Shown here: in pieces, positions 36,516 through 45,211 of the stretch
How the letters are laid out: each line of letters begins with the position of its first letter
Numbering within the stretch: position 1 is the stretch's first letter
Assembly (NCBI RefSeq): GCF_943912385.1
Contig: NZ_CALTTY010000001.1
Span: forward strand, 62,001-126,000
Direction of reading: 5' to 3'
Length of the DNA: 64,000 bases
Origin: an uncultured Anaerococcus sp.
GTDB taxonomy: Bacteria; Bacillota; Clostridia; Tissierellales; Peptoniphilaceae
Translations under genes and position numbers: made by a program
Notes under the pieces: generated by a model
The model's database searches: none
Told to the model about the DNA's origin: nothing
The model's input: only the letters and a program-made list of their open reading frames with translations

Positions 36516-36770
36516 ATGGGAAACTTAGGTTTTATATGGACTTTAGTTATAGGAGCTGTCGCAGGACTGATAGCAAGTAAAATTATGAAGAGAGACGCCG
36601 AAATGGGCGGTATTGAAAATATACTAACAGGTATAGTCGGTGGTTACCTTGGTAACTGGTTACTCGGCAACTACATGAGCGGAAAGTTTTCACAACTTGT
36701 ATCTGCTACAATCGGTGCGGTAATTTTACTATTTATCTTAGGATTAATTCAAAAGAATAGAAATAAATAA
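36516..36770 (+). CDS. GlsB/YeaQ/YmgE-family stress membrane protein
   Basis: The 84-residue protein has the family pattern: WTLVIGAVAGLIASKIMKRD, then GGIENILTGIVGGYLGNWL, and a C-terminal membrane helix (TIGAVILLFILGLI) with a short basic tail. It has three hydrophobic segments, as in the transglycosylase-associated protein family. Members are small membrane proteins linked to general stress; their molecular role is unknown. The start is behind AGGAGGAATT. It is transcribed alone and has its own terminator. Confidence 0.88.
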   Translation: MGNLGFIWTLVIGAVAGLIASKIMKRDAEMGGIENILTGIVGGYLGNWLLGNYMSGKFSQLVSATIGAVILLFILGLIQKNRNK

Positions 36771-36781
36771 GAAAAGAAAAA

Positions 36782-36835
36782 GCCAGATTCCAAATTTCCT
36801 AGCCAAAAGCTAGGTCTTGGAGTCTGGCATTTTTT
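36782..36835 (+). terminator. Terminator of the GlsB-type gene
   Basis: A compound hairpin with outer arms GCCAGA / TCTGGC, an inner TTCCAA / TTGGAG part, and an apical CCTAGC / GCTAGG stem is followed by ATTTTTT. Confidence 0.85.
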
Positions 36836-36910
36836 GTGTTTTTAATCTTTTTATACATGATTTAAATCCCTTATTTTAGGAAATATTTTATTAAACTTAC
36901 CTAGCCTTAT

Positions 36911-36946
36911 AAAAAATCGCCCAAACTTTCTTAAGTAAGGGCGATT
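36911..36946 (-). terminator. Terminator of the class A PBP gene
   Basis: On the minus strand AAATCGCCC and GGGCGATTT form a 9-bp stem around a 17-base loop, followed by TTT. It lies about 20 bases behind the PBP stop. Confidence 0.8.
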
Positions 36947-36963
36947 TAATATGTTCTTATTAT

Positions 36964-39861
36964 TTATGCTGCTTTATCAGATTCAGCTTCTTCTTCCTCA
37001 TTTTCACTTTCTTTTTCTTCCGCGTCTGAATCTTCATCTTCCTTATCTTTTTCTTCTTCATCCTCATCTTCATCTTCAGATTTGCTTTTAACTTCTTCAT
37101 AACCTAGGTTAGAATAAGATTTTGGCACCCTATATCCCCAGTCTTTTGGATAGATATTTCCAAACTTTGCGGGATTATAGTTGCTTTTTGGATTCATAAA
37201 GGACCTGGTTGTGATAAAACCATTTGGAGTTACATTGCTTACTAAGAGGTTGTTTCTAGAATCTACATTTACCCATTCATGGACATCATCTTCTTTGGTT
37301 GGTTTGTTGTGCTCACCAAAGATTTCTGTCTTTACTGTACCTCTTGAATCTGCATAAGAAGCTTTGGTTGGTAGCATACCACTTATGGTATCAACTTCCA
37401 TTGATATTATGCCCTTAGGAACTTCAAAGGCCCTTGTATCGTAGCCTTCTAATATTCTGTTATTAATAACATTCCACATTAGGGCTGCACGGGAAGCAGA
37501 GGTTCCTGTAAGAGATATATTTTGATCGTCACATCCCATCCATATACCAACTGTATAATATGGAGTATAGCCTAGGCACCAGAAGTCGTTGTAGTCATCT
37601 GTTGTTCCTGTCTTGGCCGCAAATTCTGTACCATTGAGGAAAATATTGCCATAAGATTCTGCTGAGTCTTCTAGGGCTGAAGTGATCTGGTAGGCTGTTT
37701 CAGGACTTGTTACCTCATTTTCTATTTTTTCATCATCCTCGTATAAGACCTTGCCTGCCGAGTCTACTATTTTTGAGAAGGTAAGCGGTTCTAGATACCT
37801 ACCATCATTAGCAAGGGCTGCATAGGCTCCTGTCATATCAAGGGCTGTAAGTCCATTTGTCATGGCACCAAGGCCCAGAGCTGCTAGGTTTTCGTCATTA
37901 GTCTCTTTATTTTCATCGCTTGTTACGAAGTTATCCTTAACATTTTCTTTGATTATTCCGAAATTTTTAAGGTAGGAAATTGAAGTATCTATACCAACCT
38001 TATCTAGGGTCCTTACAGCTATGGTATTTATGGATAGTTTCAAGGCTTCCCTAACTGGTTTTACTCCCATATAGTAGCCATAGACGTTGCTTGGCCAAGC
38101 CTTACCGTCTCTATCGATCATGAAAGGTACATCATCAACCCCAGTTGCTAGGTTAAAGCCATTGTCAAGGGCTGGGGTGTAGGTTGCAATCGGTTTAATT
38201 GATGAACCTGGTTGGCGTGGGACGGAAGAAGCCCTGTCTAGTATCCTAAGACCCTGTTGGTCACGCCCGCCCATTAGTGCCTTGATATGGCCGGTCCTGT
38301 GATCTATTATTACAGATGATGATTGGGGTTGGATAACTCCCTCTAGGTCCATTTCATAATATTCCTTGTTTATAGAGAATGTACCATCGTCATAGGCTCT
38401 TATAAAATCATTGTTTTCGTCAAGGTATTTTTTACTTATAACTATGTTTTCATCATCATTTAGGTAGATATTCTTATTTGTATTTAAGTCTACATAGCCT
38501 GTCTTATGGGTTTTTAGGTTCCTATTTTCATCGTCTAGAGAATAGTAATTTCTAAAGACTAGCTTGGTTTGGTCTAGGTAGGCCTTATAGCCTGTAAGGA
38601 CAATATTTCCCTTATCATCCACATGGGCATCATCAGCTGTTAGCCTGATGTCATTGTTATCATTTAGGAAATTGCTCTTAGCATAATATAAGAGTCTTCC
38701 TGAGGAGTTAATAATATTGCCCCAATTGTCATACTTCATGTTTAGTAGGGGAGGAACGTCCCAGCCTGATGTATCTCCCATAAGGTGGGCAGAAAAGTTC
38801 ATATATATATCTTCAAGGTTTTTCTGCATTTTTTGATCAATTGTTGTAGTAATCTTAAGTCCACCGTAATAGAGTCTATCCCAAGCTTGATTTTCACTCA
38901 TATCCTCTTTTTCCATTAGCTTTGCTACAACTTGCTTTTCAAGTAGGGAATTAAAATAGGAAGTAATATCCATACTCGCTCTTTCAGCAGGGGCTATTGA
39001 CTTTGCTATATCAAAACTTCTAGCCTCATTTAATTCCGCTTCGCTTATATAGCCAAGCTCATGCATCTTATCAAGTACATAGTTTTCCCTTTTTAAAGGA
39101 GCATCGTTAAAGATAGCTGAATACTTGGTTCCTTCTATAGAAAATTCACCTAAGACTCTTTCATCAGTCAATTCACTGGTTTTAATTGACTTATAGAGAG
39201 AATATTCTGATGGTGACTGGACAATACCTGCTAGGGCTGCGCACTGGGCAAGGTTTAGATCTTTAACGTCCTTGTTAAAATAGGTGTTGGATGCTGCTTG
39301 GACCCCATAAGAGTTTTGCCCCATAAAGACCCTATTTAAATAAGCGCCTAAGATTTCTTCTTTTGATAGGTGCTCTTCGATTTCTAGGGCTAGGTAAATT
39401 TCCTTGATTTTCCTTTGGTAGGTTTGGTCATTGGTGAGGTAAGTATTTCTTGCAAGCTGCTGGGTGATTGTTGACCCACCCCTTACAATTCCTCCTGCCT
39501 TAAAATTTTCTATCATAGAACCTACTATAGATATAAAATCAATCCCTTCATGGTCGTAAAATCTTTCGTCTTCAACTGCTATAAAGGCATTTTTGAGGTC
39601 TTCTGGAATATTATCATAGGAAACAATTTCTCTATACTGGTTGGTTGCGATAGCATCTACTTCATTGCCATCCTCATCGACAACAGTCGAGTTTTGACTC
39701 ATTTCATATTTGATTGCATCTGCATCAATTTCTGGTGCAGTTTTCATAACTTCAAGGATGGTTCCTCCTGTTATGCCTGCGAAGACTATCATAATAGAGC
39801 CTAAGAATAGTAAGACTATAAGCAAGGCTTTTATTACAATAGCGGCTATTTTTTTAAACAT
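36964..39861 (-). CDS. Class A penicillin-binding protein (PBP1A family)
   Basis: This bifunctional enzyme polymerises and crosslinks peptidoglycan outside the membrane. Order in 965 residues: a membrane helix near the N-terminus (ALLIVLLFLGSIMIVFAGI); the GT51 glycosyltransferase with AVEDERFYDHEGID, RGGSTITQQLARN and KIKEIYLALEIE; a long insert region; and the transpeptidase with the nucleophile in PGSSIKPIA, SIN as LSINTIA, and KTGTTDDYNDFW. The last 40 or so residues are a very acidic Glu/Asp/Ser tail. GGAGGCCGT precedes the ATG. It is a single-gene unit with its own terminator. Confidence 0.95.
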   Translation of the reverse strand: MFKKIAAIVIKALLIVLLFLGSIMIVFAGITGGTILEVMKTAPEIDADAIKYEMSQNSTVVDEDGNEVDAIATNQYREIVSYDNIPEDLKNAFIAVEDERFYDHEGIDFISIVGSMIENFKAGGIVRGGSTITQQLARNTYLTNDQTYQRKIKEIYLALEIEEHLSKEEILGAYLNRVFMGQNSYGVQAASNTYFNKDVKDLNLAQCAALAGIVQSPSEYSLYKSIKTSELTDERVLGEFSIEGTKYSAIFNDAPLKRENYVLDKMHELGYISEAELNEARSFDIAKSIAPAERASMDITSYFNSLLEKQVVAKLMEKEDMSENQAWDRLYYGGLKITTTIDQKMQKNLEDIYMNFSAHLMGDTSGWDVPPLLNMKYDNWGNIINSSGRLLYYAKSNFLNDNNDIRLTADDAHVDDKGNIVLTGYKAYLDQTKLVFRNYYSLDDENRNLKTHKTGYVDLNTNKNIYLNDDENIVISKKYLDENNDFIRAYDDGTFSINKEYYEMDLEGVIQPQSSSVIIDHRTGHIKALMGGRDQQGLRILDRASSVPRQPGSSIKPIATYTPALDNGFNLATGVDDVPFMIDRDGKAWPSNVYGYYMGVKPVREALKLSINTIAVRTLDKVGIDTSISYLKNFGIIKENVKDNFVTSDENKETNDENLAALGLGAMTNGLTALDMTGAYAALANDGRYLEPLTFSKIVDSAGKVLYEDDEKIENEVTSPETAYQITSALEDSAESYGNIFLNGTEFAAKTGTTDDYNDFWCLGYTPYYTVGIWMGCDDQNISLTGTSASRAALMWNVINNRILEGYDTRAFEVPKGIISMEVDTISGMLPTKASYADSRGTVKTEIFGEHNKPTKEDDVHEWVNVDSRNNLLVSNVTPNGFITTRSFMNPKSNYNPAKFGNIYPKDWGYRVPKSYSNLGYEEVKSKSEDEDEDEEEKDKEDEDSDAEEKESENEEEEAESDKAA

Positions 39862-39977
39862 ACGGCCTCCATTTTAAAATTTTTATATACTTACAATCTA
39901 TTTTATCATTTTTTGCGGGTAACTTCCATCCTTTATTAAATTTTAGATAAAAGTATAGTAAATCGGAAAGGAATTTT

Positions 39978-41213
39978 ATGCAGGAAGTAATACAAGTCAA
40001 TGTCCTTCGTAGGGATGATGACGAAGAAATTAAAATATATGAGTTAGAGTCTTTGATTAATACTGCTGGTGGTAGGTCAGTTGCCTTTGTAAGCCAGGTA
40101 GTAAGTAAGGTTAACCCTAAGTTTTATGTAGGCAAGGGCAAGCTTGAAGAAATTAGAGACTTGGCAAATAAATTAGATGTAAAGACTATAATCTTTGATG
40201 TGGAACTGTCAGCAAGCCAACTTTATAACTTAGAAGAAGAATTAAAGCTAAAGGTTGTTGATTGGACAACCCTAATCCTAGATATCTTTGCACAAAGGGC
40301 CCATACCAAGGAAGCAAGACTTAAAATAAAGCTTGCCCAGCTAAAATACCAATTGCCCAGGATAAATAAGTGGTTTGCCTACCTATCCCGTCAGGCCGGA
40401 GGTATTGGTACCAGAGGTCCGGGTGAAACCATGCTTGAGACTGATAGGAGGGCTATCATAAGGGATATAAAATCCTTAGAAAGAGCCCTTAAGGATATAG
40501 AAAAGACCAAGCGCTTAAATAGAAAATCAAGGGATGATATCTATAATATTTCCCTAGTTGGTTATACTAACGCTGGCAAGTCCACAGTATTAAATGGGAT
40601 GATGAAAATCTACGGGTCAGATAAAATGGTTTACTCAGATGACCTGCTTTTTGCAACTTTAGATACTTCAACAAGGCGCCTAGATTTTTCAAATACCAAG
40701 GTTACCCTCACAGATACAGTTGGGTTTATAGATAATCTTTCAAAGGAATTAAATGACTCCTTTCTTACGACCTTAGAAGAAATTAAGTTTTCTGACATGT
40801 TACTTGTTATAATAGATGCTTCTAATAATATAGAGGGCCAGCTTCAAACAATTGATAAGTCACTTAATGAAATTGAAATGGATGAGAAGGAAATAATCTA
40901 TGTCTTTAATAAGATGGATAGGGTAGCTGATCCTACTGCAGCAAGTCTATATAAAAGAGACTACGAAAGGATTTTCATCTCAGCCAAAGATGAATCTGAC
41001 CTTGAAAGTTTAAAAGATGAGATAGTCAAGGTTATAAAGAAAGACTATAGGATAGTAACCATGCACATTCCTTTTACAAGAGGAAGACTTCTAGATTACT
41101 TTATGACAAATTATGACATCTTAGAAACAGATTACGATAACCAAGGGACTATTATAAATCTTGAAATAAGTAAGGGAGACTATAATAAGTATGAAGCCTA
41201 TATCATCAAATGA
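39978..41213 (+). CDS. hflX: GTPase HflX (ribosome-splitting factor)
   Basis: HflX binds the 50S subunit and rescues stalled or heat-damaged ribosomes. The N-terminal HflX domain has YVGKGKLEEI and QLYNLEEEL. The middle part has AGGIGTRGPGETMLETDRR and a coiled-coil linker. The G domain has GYTNAGKST (G1), LTDTVGFI (G3) and VFNKMDRV (G4). The 411-residue length is normal. It starts behind GGAAAGGAA and overlaps the yigZ-like gene by 23 bases, so it heads a four-gene run hflX-yigZ-yebC-lgt. Confidence 0.95.
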   Translation: MQEVIQVNVLRRDDDEEIKIYELESLINTAGGRSVAFVSQVVSKVNPKFYVGKGKLEEIRDLANKLDVKTIIFDVELSASQLYNLEEELKLKVVDWTTLILDIFAQRAHTKEARLKIKLAQLKYQLPRINKWFAYLSRQAGGIGTRGPGETMLETDRRAIIRDIKSLERALKDIEKTKRLNRKSRDDIYNISLVGYTNAGKSTVLNGMMKIYGSDKMVYSDDLLFATLDTSTRRLDFSNTKVTLTDTVGFIDNLSKELNDSFLTTLEEIKFSDMLLVIIDASNNIEGQLQTIDKSLNEIEMDEKEIIYVFNKMDRVADPTAASLYKRDYERIFISAKDESDLESLKDEIVKVIKKDYRIVTMHIPFTRGRLLDYFMTNYDILETDYDNQGTIINLEISKGDYNKYEAYIIK

Positions 41214-41838
41214 TTATAAGACTATAAAGGGGACCTTAGATAGTGAATTTGAGGTTGAGAAATCTGTCTTTATAACTACAGCAAAACATGTTGAAAGCGA
41301 GGAAGAAGCACAGGTCTTTATTGAAGAAATTAGTAATAAATACAAGGATGCAACCCACAATTGTACGGCTTATATAATAAATACAAGGCCTGAGATTAAA
41401 AGATATAACGATGACGGAGAGCCCCAAGGCTCAGCAGGCCTACCTATGCTATCTGTTCTTGAAAAAGAAGAAGTTAGGAATGTAGCTGTAGTTGTAACGA
41501 GATATTTCGGAGGTAAGCTTTTAGGCAAAGGCGGATTAATCAGAGCCTACACCAGAGGAGTAGCCGATACAGTAGGACCTAATGCTCTTTACAAAAGAGA
41601 TTACCTAAGGGTAAAATTAACCTTGTCATATACAATTTTAGGACAAATCGAAAACTACCTAAATGAAGAAAAATTTGAAGTTATTGATAAATCATATACT
41701 GATGAAGTAATTATCGAACTTTATGTAAGGAGTGATAGGTTCGATAATTTTTATGAAGACCTAATAAATATGACAAGCGCAAATATTAAAATAGACAAGA
41801 TAGAAGAGCTTATGCTATATCAAAAAAGGAGAGACTAA
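41191..41838 (+). CDS. YigZ / IMPACT family protein
   Basis: The 215-residue protein contains the UPF0029 N-terminal domain with EVEKSVFITTAKHV, DATHNCTAYI, NDDGEPQGSAGLPML and VVVTRYFGGKLLGKGGLIRAY, the fingerprint of the family. The C-terminal 70 residues form the DUF1949 ferredoxin-like part. The biochemical role is unsettled; the eukaryotic relative IMPACT acts in translation control. The start lies within hflX, and the stop shares one base with the yebC start (TAATG). Confidence 0.92.
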   Translation: MKPISSNDYKTIKGTLDSEFEVEKSVFITTAKHVESEEEAQVFIEEISNKYKDATHNCTAYIINTRPEIKRYNDDGEPQGSAGLPMLSVLEKEEVRNVAVVVTRYFGGKLLGKGGLIRAYTRGVADTVGPNALYKRDYLRVKLTLSYTILGQIENYLNEEKFEVIDKSYTDEVIIELYVRSDRFDNFYEDLINMTSANIKIDKIEELMLYQKRRD

Positions 41839-42569
41839 TGGCTGGACATAATAAATGGAGTACTATAAAAAACAAAAAAGGTAAGGAAGATGCCAAAAGA
41901 GGAAAAATCTTTACCAAGCATGCTAGAAATATTACTGTAGCAGCTAGAGAAGGCGGGGTTGACCCTGAATACAATGCAAGTCTAAAGACTGCTATAGAAA
42001 TGGCCAAGGCAGATAATATGCCAAATGACAATATAGATAGGGCCATTAAAAAAGCAAGCGGAGAAGCGGGTGGAGATAATTACGAAAGAGTGATCTATGA
42101 AGGCTACGGCCCAGGTGGGGTTGCCTTTATAGTAGATTGCCTTACTGATAACAAAAATAGGACTGCACCAGATGTAAGACATATCTTTGATAAGTTTGGG
42201 GGAAACCTCGGTACGGATGGATCTGTGATGTTCCTTTTTGAAAGAAAGGGAGAGATCATAGTAAATGGTAAGGAAAAAAATCTTGATGACTTTATGATGG
42301 ATGCTCTAGAAGCGGGAGCCAGCGATATAAAAGACCTGGACGAAGGTTATTACGAGGTTCTAACAGAAGTAAACGACTTTAATGATTCTGTTGATAAGCT
42401 TAGAGAAATGGGTTATAAGATTGAAAGAGCCAATATATCTTATTTAGCAAACGATATTGAAGTAGAAAAGGACCACCACGAAAATTTAAATAAATTAATC
42501 GATGGCCTGGAAGATAATGATGATGTCCAAGAAGTCTACCATAACTGGGACATGCCAAGTGAGGATTAG
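41838..42569 (+). CDS. YebC/TACO1-family protein
   Basis: The start AGHNKWSTIKNKKGKEDAKR and the segment PNDNIDRAIKKASGE are diagnostic. GYGPGGVAFIVDCLTDNKNRT and the GGNLGTDGSVMFLF block complete the family. At 243 residues it is standard. Members have been described both as DNA-binding regulators and, more recently, as factors that help ribosomes through proline-rich stretches. The company of hflX and yigZ here fits a translation role. Overlap with the previous gene is TAATG, and lgt follows directly. Confidence 0.95.
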   Translation: MAGHNKWSTIKNKKGKEDAKRGKIFTKHARNITVAAREGGVDPEYNASLKTAIEMAKADNMPNDNIDRAIKKASGEAGGDNYERVIYEGYGPGGVAFIVDCLTDNKNRTAPDVRHIFDKFGGNLGTDGSVMFLFERKGEIIVNGKEKNLDDFMMDALEAGASDIKDLDEGYYEVLTEVNDFNDSVDKLREMGYKIERANISYLANDIEVEKDHHENLNKLIDGLEDNDDVQEVYHNWDMPSED

Positions 42570-43370
42570 ATGGAATTTAATATAGACAGGGTTGCCTTTT
42601 CTATCTTTGGACTTGATATATACTGGTACGCCATAATAATCGTAGCAGGCATCTTTGTAGCAAGTTATTTTGCTAAGAAAGAATTTGAAAGAAGAGGATT
42701 TGATGGAGATATAATGGATGACATCCTCCTTGCTATATTACCAATAGGGGTAATCGGAGCAAGGATCTGGTATGTGATTTTCGAATGGGAATACTACCTT
42801 GAAAATCCAAGTCAGATTATAAATATAAGGGGAGGTGGACTTGCCATCCAGGGAGGAATTATCTTTGGTCTAATAGGACTTTTAATCTTTAGCAAAAAAA
42901 GATCAATCCCTTTAATAGACCTTACAGATATCATATCCCCATCTTTGGCACTAGCCCAAGCTATTGGTCGTTGGGGTAATTTTGCCAACGCAGAAGCTCA
43001 CGGTTATCCGACGAACCTTCCTTGGGGGATAATTATCGATGGAGTCAAAGTTCACCCAACCTTTTTCTACGAATCTCTGGGAGATTTTTTAATATTTTTA
43101 TTTTTATATAATTATAGGAAGAAAAACCCAGACAAGGGCTTTCAATCGGCAATTTATTTCCTAGCCTATGGAATAGTGAGATTTTTTGTTGAGGGATTAA
43201 GGACTGACTCACTCTATATGTTTGGCTTAAGGACAGCCCAACTAGTATCTATAGTATTTATTTTAGTGGGTATAGGTCTTTTAATCTATGCCAAGAGAAA
43301 AAAGCTCCCACCATATTTTAATAAAAAAGAAAAAATAGAAAAAGAAGAGAGAATAATCAAATTTAAATAA
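42570..43370 (+). CDS. lgt: Prolipoprotein diacylglyceryl transferase
   Basis: Lgt moves diacylglycerol from phosphatidylglycerol to the lipobox Cys of prolipoproteins at the membrane. The 266-residue protein has about seven membrane segments, ARIWYVIFEWEYY, the GGGLAIQGGI segment, and the signature GRWGNFANAEAHG. HPTFFYESL carries another conserved part. The start is directly behind the yebC stop, with GAGG four bases ahead. The C-terminal tail is basic. It closes the operon before a strong terminator. Confidence 0.95.
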   Translation: MEFNIDRVAFSIFGLDIYWYAIIIVAGIFVASYFAKKEFERRGFDGDIMDDILLAILPIGVIGARIWYVIFEWEYYLENPSQIINIRGGGLAIQGGIIFGLIGLLIFSKKRSIPLIDLTDIISPSLALAQAIGRWGNFANAEAHGYPTNLPWGIIIDGVKVHPTFFYESLGDFLIFLFLYNYRKKNPDKGFQSAIYFLAYGIVRFFVEGLRTDSLYMFGLRTAQLVSIVFILVGIGLLIYAKRKKLPPYFNKKEKIEKEERIIKFK

Positions 43371-43382
43371 TCTAATGACTTC

Positions 43383-43408
43383 GACCGGTTTTTGAAACCG
43401 GTCTTTTT
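43383..43408 (+). terminator. Terminator behind lgt
   Basis: A perfect 9-bp stem GACCGGTTT / AAACCGGTC with loop TTG is followed by five T. Confidence 0.93.
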
Positions 43409-43448
43409 GTTTGCTTTTTTATGCTAAATAGGATAAAATAAATATAAA

Positions 43449-43478
43449 GTGGAAGATTGTGGTAAAAGGTGGTAAAAG
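43449..43478 (+). promoter_or_regulatory. Three 10-bp GTGG repeats before mraZ: likely MraZ operator
   Basis: GTGGAAGATT, GTGGTAAAAG and GTGGTAAAAG follow each other in exact 10-bp phase and end at the mraZ ATG. MraZ is known to bind direct GTGG-type repeats with about one helical turn spacing upstream of its own operon. The last repeats also overlap the ribosome binding site AAAGGTGG, so binding would block both transcription and, in part, initiation. Confidence 0.85.
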
Positions 43479-43892
43479 ATGTTTCTAGGTGAATATATTC
43501 ATAAGCTAGATAGCAAAAACAGAATAATGATGCCTAGTGACTTTAGGGAAGATTTGGATGATTCTTTCTACCTGACCAAGGGTCCTGAAAAATCCCTTAT
43601 AGTCTATACAGAAGAAGAGTTTCAAAAAAAATCTGCTGCCCTTGACCAACTAGTTTACGAAAATAAGAAAAACCGTGCCATAAAGAGACTGTTTTTCTCA
43701 TCCACTGTCAAAGTCAACCTCGATAAGCAGGGGAGGATTTTGATTAACAAATCTTTAAAGGACTATGCCGAGATCACAGATCAAGCCATTTTAATTGGCA
43801 ATAATACTACCATAGAAATATGGGATAAGGATATCTGGGAAGAATATATAAGTGAAGTTGAGGTGAATTTATCCGATATCATGGATGAATAA
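43479..43892 (+). CDS. mraZ: Transcriptional regulator MraZ
   Basis: MraZ is the DNA-binding repressor that opens the division/cell-wall (dcw) cluster. The 137-residue protein has the two SpoVT/AbrB-like repeats: MFLGEYIHKLDSKNRIMMPSDFRE in the first, and FSSTVKVNLDKQGRILINKSLKDYAEI in the second, each with the DSKNR/DKQGR motif. Its likely operator lies directly upstream. The stop overlaps the rsmH start region by 8 bases. Confidence 0.96.
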   Translation: MFLGEYIHKLDSKNRIMMPSDFREDLDDSFYLTKGPEKSLIVYTEEEFQKKSAALDQLVYENKKNRAIKRLFFSSTVKVNLDKQGRILINKSLKDYAEITDQAILIGNNTTIEIWDKDIWEEYISEVEVNLSDIMDE

Positions 43893-44814
43893 GATGAAAT
43901 TTGAACACACACCAGTTCTCTACAGAGAATGTATAGAAAATTTAAATATTAAGCCTCATGGCATTTATGTAGACCTAACCCTGGGTAAGGGAGGTCATTC
44001 TAAGATGATTTTAGAAAATCTTTCTTCAGAGGGCCTATTAATCGGTATAGACCAAGATGAAGCTGCTATTAAAGCTGCATCAGAAAATCTAAAGGACTAT
44101 GACAATAAGGTGTTTTTTAATACAAACTTTGAAAACATAGCTAGGGTTTTAACTGAAGCAGGTTTTAATAAAATAGATGGGGCTCTAATGGACATTGGCG
44201 TAAGCTCATATCAAATTGATAACCCAGATCGTGGATTTTCTTATATGCACGACGGACCACTTGATATGAGGATGAACACTAAAAGTGAGTTAACAGCAGA
44301 AGAGATTGTCAATGATTACTCTCAGGATGAGCTTACAAGGATATTTTTTGACTATGGAGAAGAAAGACACTCTAAAGCCATAGCTAGAAATATTGTGAAA
44401 GCTCGCGAAAATGAAAGAATTAATACCACTTTCAAACTCCGAAATATTGTTATGAAATCAGCGAAGTTTTCCGAAGCTCACCCTGAAAAAAGAGTCTTCC
44501 AAGCCCTAAGAATTGAAGTTAATAGGGAACTTGATGTCCTAACAAGGGCTATAGATACCATAGTAGACTTCCTAGATAAGGATGCAAGGCTTGCTATTAT
44601 AAGCTTTCATTCCTTAGAAGATAGGATTGTTAAAAATAAGTTTAAAGAGTTAGCGACATCTTGCATATGCCCGCCAGAATTGCCGGTTTGTGTTTGTAAT
44701 CACAAGGCTAAGGTTAAAGTTCTTACTAAAAAGCCTATTACAGCACAAGCTGACGAACTTAAAGAAAATTCCAGGTCTAAACCAGCAAAACTAAGAGTAT
44801 GTCAAAGGATATAA
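43885..44814 (+). CDS. rsmH: 16S rRNA m4C1402 methyltransferase
   Basis: RsmH methylates C1402 in the ribosomal decoding centre. The 309-residue protein has HTPVLYRECIENL, DLTLGKGGHSKMIL (SAM loop), DIGVSSYQIDNPDRGFSY, and the C-terminal RIEVNRELDVL and ISFHSLEDRIVK motifs. ATG 43885 overlaps mraZ; an alternative ATG at 43894 (MKFEHTPV) would remove three residues, and either could be used. The place behind mraZ is universal. Confidence 0.96.
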   Translation: MNKMKFEHTPVLYRECIENLNIKPHGIYVDLTLGKGGHSKMILENLSSEGLLIGIDQDEAAIKAASENLKDYDNKVFFNTNFENIARVLTEAGFNKIDGALMDIGVSSYQIDNPDRGFSYMHDGPLDMRMNTKSELTAEEIVNDYSQDELTRIFFDYGEERHSKAIARNIVKARENERINTTFKLRNIVMKSAKFSEAHPEKRVFQALRIEVNRELDVLTRAIDTIVDFLDKDARLAIISFHSLEDRIVKNKFKELATSCICPPELPVCVCNHKAKVKVLTKKPITAQADELKENSRSKPAKLRVCQRI

Positions 44815-44815
44815 T

Positions 44816-45193
44816 ATGGCTGAACCTTTTGAAAAACCAATAGTAAAAAATAATAATAGAAATCGAGTGAGACTTAAGGTTAAGGAAAAACCAAAACAAA
44901 CTAGGTCAAAGCGAGTAGAAAAAATCAAGAAAAAAGACAGGCGAATGAAGTATACCATATCCTTACTTACCCTTGCATTTGTTGTAACTATGGCAACTTC
45001 ATTAATTTTAAAGAAAAATTCCTTGTCAAATGATAGATTTGAGTATAATAGACTACAGGCAGAAATAGTAAGCTATGAGTTACAAAGAGATAGGATAAAG
45101 AATAATCTAGAAGAGTCAATCGACCTTAATAGGATTCAAAGATATGCTATAGAAGACTTGGGCATGGTTTATAAAAATGAAAATGATAATTAA
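44816..45193 (+). CDS. ftsL: Cell division protein FtsL-like
   Basis: The 125-residue bitopic protein has a basic cytoplasmic head of about 55 residues (KEKPKQTRSKRVEKIKKKDRR), one membrane helix (YTISLLTLAFVVTMATSLIL), and an outside heptad-type coiled coil ending in QRYAIEDLGMVY, the usual FtsL C-terminus. FtsL joins DivIB and DivIC at the septum. Sequence conservation in this family is weak, so the call rests on topology and on the position between rsmH and mraY. The expected ftsI-type PBP gene is missing after it. Confidence 0.88.
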   Translation: MAEPFEKPIVKNNNRNRVRLKVKEKPKQTRSKRVEKIKKKDRRMKYTISLLTLAFVVTMATSLILKKNSLSNDRFEYNRLQAEIVSYELQRDRIKNNLEESIDLNRIQRYAIEDLGMVYKNENDN

Positions 45194-45211
45194 CTGCTTT
45201 TAGGAACGATT

